NCBI GenBank assembly: GCA_013076295.1
Contig: RQOL01000658.1
Coordinates: 4,471,836 to 4,535,835, forward strand
Length of the DNA: 64,000 bases
Source: Sanderia malayensis
Taxonomy: Eukaryota > Cnidaria > Scyphozoa > Semaeostomeae > Pelagiidae
Direction: 5' to 3'
The stretch's first letter is position 1, and each line of letters begins with the position of its first letter. Both the position numbers and the translations under genes were made by a program. The notes below the pieces were generated by a model that saw only the letters and a list, made by a program, of their open reading frames with translations, made no database searches and was not told the DNA's origin. Positions 59,001-64,000 of the stretch are shown here, one piece after another.

Positions 59001-62000
59001 GCGCAGAACAATGATGTCACAATTCCTGCTAGTAAATATTTCGAGCTATCATTTGAGAATGGAGTACCTATATCACTAATTATAGTAAGTTTTATTGTGC
59101 AATGTTGTTACGATATCAATTATTATTATGAACATTCTCGTTCCCAGGCTTAGAAATAGCCGTCAATTCATGTTTCTTAGCGATGATACATTTCCATCAT
59201 TAACGGTTTCCAATATATATTTTAGTTGACTATACAAATATTTGTATATGTTTATTTGGTTGGTGTGTTGGATCTGTGGAAAGCTGGTGGAATTGCAAGA
59301 TTTCCGCTGTCGCTATGCAAATCATCAAGGTAAGATGCCTATACATCATCATTGTAGGATGTGTGCAGAACAATTTTTGATATCTTTGACGTGACGTTTT
59401 GAATTATGTTATATTAGAATATACACTGTAACTTCTAATAAGCAGCGGTTATACCAGCAATTTTCTTTGAAAATTTTCTTTGAAAAATGTCTTTGCTCGT
59501 GTGGATGGACAACAAGCAATATTTGACAATTTTTTAATTGTCAAATGTATTTGATATTTTATTTGACAACTGTTTGCTTTGCTGGCAATAGCCTTTTACG
59601 ACTCCAGGTGACTTCTAAGAGCGTGGTTGTGGCTTTTCCAAATCAGTCTAGCATAGCAGCCATTACGATGAATAATAATGGCTCAAAACATGCTTTGGCC
59701 ATGCTATGCGAGGTCTTGGGTTACAAGAAAATTGTCAAGTTTACTTGTCAATTTGTTTATACGAGCGAGTTCCACATATAACAATTTTTCATATGACAAA
59801 TAAAAGCTTTTGAACAAGTGCACTTGCCATATGAAAACTTCAATTGTCATATGGGCACTGGCCTCGTCTACACAAGCAAAATAAAATTTCTCCCGTAGCA
59901 ACCTTTCTTTTATTATTTGCTTTATCATTGATCTTGGTTTGAACTTGATACATAAAGTGAGTTACCCGAAATTGAAGGAGACAGAGACATGTTACAAAAC
60001 TGAAAGATTTGAGTTGAAATTGTGAAGGGTTAATTATGGTTCTACTGTAGTGTTTGTGATTTACTTTTTGTGAAACTGATGCTCTATTTATAATATACTT
60101 TTTTTTTATTTGATGAAAAGGGTGGGGATGGCGACGAGTAAAAATGCGAGGCCTGATATGCAAAATATGGATTTGAATGAAGACGTCAAATCTGAAATTG
60201 AGAAAGTTCAAAATATTTGCAAACAACAGATATTTGAAGAACGAGCGGTGCTGGTTGCGGTATGGCAAAATCATCAATTCATTTCATGTTTTATATTATA
60301 AACTTATATTTTATAAATTCTATTGATAGTTGGATTTTTGGTCTAGTAACCAACTCAGATAGCTAAAAATCAATATCTTTACCCGAAGCTTGATCTAGTA
60401 CGAGGATTTCTTTCACAGATATCTTAAATATCTTTCTTTATTCTGTTTCTAGGGCCTTACAAAAGATTTTGGAAAGAAAAAGAAGAGAAAGCGAGTTGTT
60501 GATAATGTTTACCTTGATGTAGCCCATGGTGAGATACTTGGCTTACTTGGACCAAACGGAGCTGGAAAAACAACAACGATGAATATGATTACTGCCGATT
60601 TTCCTGCTAATTCAGGAGAGGTGATATATATTTTACTAACTACTGTATGCACTTGGTAATGATCAACAACAGGCAGTTACTTTACACAATCGAAATCAGA
60701 ATTACCTGAAGTGTTTTCGTTTCTAAGAAAGTTTCTTTTGACTTTTGGAGCTTTCTGCATTATTTTATAATTTTAGTGCCAGAACTTTGTGACTTCCTTA
60801 GTTAAATATTATTGGATATTGCAACCACCATAGTATTTATTATATAGATGTGATTGTTATCCGTGACAATTTCTCATTACAATTTCTCATTACAATTTCA
60901 AATATCTCAAATTTTCAGTTTTATTATGCCTGAAAAATTCAGTATTCAACGTCCTCATTTTTTAAAAGCGAGCACTGCTTTCTCACGAAAACATGTATGG
61001 CAGAAGTTTGAGGGGAAAACTAAAATATGCTTCATTATGTAGGAAGTTTAAAGTGATAGAAACCAAATGTTTGATTCCTGTTTACTTATAACTCTTTGTT
61101 TTCTTTTAGGTTTACCTTGGAGGGCATAACATCAAGTCTGAATTATCCAATGCCTTAGCTCAGGTTGGTTATTGTCCACAAGCAGATGTTGTTGGGGAAA
61201 CTTTAACTCTTGAAGAACATCTGAAATGTTTTGCATTGATCAAAGGCATCTCAAGACGTCAAGTGGAACGCGTTGTCAACAAGTATGTACCATGTTTCTT
61301 CATTATTTGGTAGCTAATGTATTATACCCAAAATCCCACGACACTAAAAGAATGGGCGATACATTTTTTTTGAATAAGCAACCGCTCAATAAGCAACTAG
61401 GGCTGGATTGACCCTAACATTAAGCAACTCGAGGACTCAATTGTATTACTGTTAGCAACTAAGAATTCAAACGTCATTTATTTTAAAATGCTAGAGGACA
61501 TCGATGGGGCAGAAATTATTCTCGTTGATGCTCTGTGAACTAAAATGTAAAGGCTTGAGCCTTGTTTATGTTTGTTTCACTGTTGTTTTTATCACAGTAT
61601 ACGCTTTCATGTTGTTTGGAAAATTTTTGGTTCTTATATTTTTTATGTTGAAGTTCTTCTAACATGTTTACACTTATTGTCTCTTAAGCCTTGTGTTGTA
61701 GGCGTTACAGTTGATGATTTTGACCCACGAACTTAGGAGTGGTACCCTCGGGACAGGAGAGGCTGTTATAGGTGCAAAAAATTTTAAGCAACTTTGAGAA
61801 CTAAAATATCCAAAATTTTAAGCAACTTTCAGGGCTGGACCAAAGTCTAGTTGCTTATTTAAAAAAAGTGTAAACGATGAAGTTTTCATTTCAGAAATAC
61901 AATTAGATTTTTATTTCACGTGTATTTCATCCTGTATTTGTGATTTGAAATACTTAAAACTATCATGATTTATACTGTAATACATTCCTTCCTGACTATT

Positions 62001-63888
62001 TTACAGACAATAAGTTTTGATGAACGACAGTGTTCCAAAGACTTTTGTGCATCACAGTATTATTGTATGTTGAGACAAAACTTTATAATCAAATGGTGAG
62101 TTACTTTTTTTATCTTCAACAGCTACATGGCTGCAATGCACATAACAGAACATGCGAAAACAAGAGCTGCTCAACTTTCTGGTGGGACGAAAAGAAAGGT
62201 ATGCTTTTATATTATTACTGTAGCATGTTCTTTATAATTTATATTATTTTGCTTTATTAACAAAATGCCTCCCCTCATATTAAGTCAAATTCAACCCCTT
62301 CTCGAGTAAGCTCCTCTTTTCGAACATTCGAAAGTCTTTCCCCGGGATTTATCGAGTTATACTGCCGTATTTTATATTTATCCATGCTGAATGCAGCAGG
62401 AGTAAAGTATGAGCCTGTAATTTTTGAACACTGGAATGGAAAATTGTTTCTTTTATATCCTTCTGGTGCGTAACTTATGCTCGGTAAGTGTATAGCATAA
62501 TTTTGAAGTTGTCGGAATAACGGCGTGATCAACCAAATACACCATTTTAAAGGTCTCATCAAGCACTGTTTAATTTCTCTAATTTTGCATCACTAGAATA
62601 AGTCAATTAAAAGTATATATACATGGTAGCATTCTGTTTTGTAAAAATGTGTACCGATGACGTAATCAATAATGGACTCTGAAATTCTCGAGGAATGTTT
62701 CAAAATCTAATTTTTAAAGCTTTAGGGCCTGAGTACTCAAAATTCCTTGAAAAGTTAAGAAAATTACGAAGCAAAAATTACGCTGCGAGCAGGGTTCGAA
62801 CCTGCGCGGGTATAACCCATTAGATTTCAAGTCTAACGCCTTAACCACTCGGCCATCACAGCGTCGAGAAAAAAGGATAGTTGTGTCATGAGGAGACTTG
62901 TTTGGAATATGTACGTTTTGCGAGAAGCTTGGATCAGCACTTTATATTGACGTTTTCTTAATTTTACATGACAATGTTAATGCTTTAGAGCGTTATATGA
63001 CTGTACTTTGTTGGCAGGGCACTTTATAGTCTTGTCAGGTATAATTCATTTGGCGAATTTTAAATTCTAAGGTCATGATTTATTTGTTTGTATTGTATTA
63101 TAGCTGTGCTTTTTAGCAAGTATGTGTGGCAGTCCAGGTATTGTTTTGATGGACGAACCATCTACTGGCATGGATCCAGCATCGAAGAGATTTCTTTGGT
63201 AAGCTGAATAAAATCCTTAATCTTTGCTTCTATTTATTTTTACCTTGAATTAACGGGCTCTACTGACTTGATTTCGTTTTTACCAGGACGATCGCCAGCA
63301 AAAACATAACAGGTCAACGGGGAGCCATTTTGACGACTCATTCAATGGAAGAGGCTGACGCTCTTTGCTCAAGAGTTGGAATTCTCGTCAAAGGACAATT
63401 AAAGTATTAATTTTTATCATTCATTGTGTCTTCTAATTTGATAAATTATTAGTGCCTTTCCTCAATCATCGTTTTGATAATTTATTAGCTCCCACAGTCA
63501 TGACAGAGTTTCTAGTTATGTATCGACCGAAATCTCAACTTGCTGCAACTTGCTGCAGTTTAACTGTAACTATTTATGTAGATCGGAGAAAGCATCGTCA
63601 AGTTTTTGCATTGTCAAATTTGCTTAGAAATCGTCCACAAAAATGGATGCAATTCATGTCGTGAAGTGGAATGATAATTTGCGCAAGCGAGATTGTTGCA
63701 TGTTTCACCAGGAGAATTTTCACATTTACTGCTGTATTCATATATGGCCATTGATTGAAGTTTAACTGTATTCTTTGCAGATGTATTGGAACGACTCAGG
63801 AATTGAAAAGTAATTATGGTGGTGGCTACACACTTGAAATAAAGTGTTCTATTGACGACAGTATTTCAGTTGAAGACAGAATGGCCAG
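50093..63888 (+). CDS. ABCA-subfamily full ABC transporter (ABCA5/ABCA3-like), 3' end outside window
   Basis: Probable lipid exporter. Exons: 50093-50630, 50822-50942, 51039-51612, 52544-52844, 53002-53060, 53168-53347, 53697-53803, 54041-54160, 54353-54491, 54628-54718, 55157-55297, 55787-56091, 56249-~56626, 56801-57076, 58170-58454, 58563-58712, 58977-59084, 59226-59329, 60121-60259, 60453-60620, 61110-61282, 62123-62198, 63104-63198, 63287-63403, 63781-63888, continuing. About 1,618 residues so far. TM1 follows the N-terminal [13 protein letters not shown]2-6 follow [20 protein letters not shown]1: Walker A GHNGAGKS, signature LSGGQKRK, Walker B VLFLDEP. NBD2: [23 protein letters not shown]. 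Short first extracellular loop excludes ABCA1/4/7. Frame breaks in exons 2 and 11 and an early stop near exon 13's end look like base-call errors. Exon 13's donor is uncertain. Confidence 0.88.
50684..50736. repeat. 12-bp stem hairpin in ABCA intron 1
   Basis: Arms 50684-50695 and 50725-50736 ('cggatcttagcc') pair around a 29-base loop. Confidence 0.75.
51760..52224. mobile_element. MITE, TA duplication, in ABCA intron 3
   Basis: Ends 'ccataaatcctcgaattagc' and its near-inverse, flanked by TA. 465 bp. The C-rich subterminal region resembles in style the nested element at 46072, suggesting the same mariner-like superfamily. Confidence 0.82.
55424..55592. repeat. Foldback repeat in ABCA intron 11
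   Basis: 'agctttgaaaatcggaaaca' near 55435 is inverted at about 55565-55590, and a second pair involving 'tagcgaaac' lies inside. No ORF of note. Confidence 0.75.
57154..57874. mobile_element. MITE with AGCCCTGTCCACACTACAC ends, in ABCA intron 14
   Basis: The inverted ends match for more than 25 bp and are bordered by TAT. The interior has repeated 'cctgggttag' units derived from the end sequence. 721 bp, non-autonomous. Confidence 0.88.
61349..61872. mobile_element. MITE-like element in ABCA intron 21
   Basis: Ends 'ttttttttgaataagcaac' (about 61365) and 'gttgcttatttaaaaaaa' (about 61850) are inverted, with 'agcaact' repeats inside. Boundaries approximate. Confidence 0.65.
62781..62862 (-). 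tRNA. tRNA-Ser(UGA)
   Basis: 82-nt cloverleaf with a long variable arm. Acceptor GCUGUGA pairs with UCGCAGC (one G-U). D arm GGCCGAGTGG, anticodon loop CTTGAAA giving UGA, B box GGTTCGAACCC. A T5 terminator follows on the minus strand. Inside ABCA intron 22 and antisense to it. Confidence 0.95.
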
Positions 63889-64000
63889 GTAAATTCTTCA
63901 TTTGTTATGCTTCCTGGTAGACCCTCTTTTTTGAAGTAATCTATGTCATGCATAATAAACTTGACCTTCAAGAAAGTTAAACATTGAGACAACTATTAAA

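Noticed and set aside
62275..62562. 95-codon minus-strand frame in ABCA intron 22
   Set aside because: Intronic, with no recognisable domain or homology; likely chance.

Overview
The window is animal nuclear DNA: about 36-40% GC by eye, densely spliced genes with introns mostly of 100-600 bp, GT-AG junctions, eukaryotic tRNA genes with T-run terminators, and many DNA and LTR transposons. The host proteins are conserved from human to basal metazoans. The abundance of small TIR elements, BEL/Pao and Ty3 retrotransposons and a repetitive 'LPPC..H..RANY' protein family suggests a marine invertebrate, perhaps a cnidarian or tunicate. I cannot fix the species.

Layout. 1-7040: a head-to-tail array of 41 elongator tRNA-Met genes on the minus strand, period about 171 bp. 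7187-11015: the last six exons of AP4E1 (AP-4 adaptor epsilon subunit, appendage end), plus strand. 11353-24343: a complete WDR7 (rabconnectin-3 beta) gene of 27 coding exons, minus strand, convergent with AP4E1 and with four or more foldback/TIR elements in its introns. 25090-26150: a foldback element built of short G/C-poor repeats. 26405-33724: Ty3/gypsy sequence as near-identical head-to-tail units sharing LTRs, ending at a 100-N assembly gap. 34272-38076: the last four exons of galactokinase GALK1, plus strand. 39282-49676: a host-family ORF split by a 10-kb BEL/Pao retrotransposon that itself carries two nested DNA elements. 50093-end: an ABCA-type full ABC transporter, 25 exons in the window, running off the right edge, with a tRNA-Ser(UGA) gene in one of its introns.

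WDR7 with DMXL proteins serves V-ATPase assembly and AP-4 serves trans-Golgi export, so the convergent pair share endomembrane biology, but nothing in the sequence shows they are co-regulated. The transposons dominate the spaces between genes. The most notable features are the tRNA-Met array, in which three copies have changed anticodons, and the nested insertion stack. One-base frame breaks in homopolymers of three well-conserved coding exons, and repeat units abutting the gap, point to residual assembly error that should temper reading of 'pseudogenes' here.
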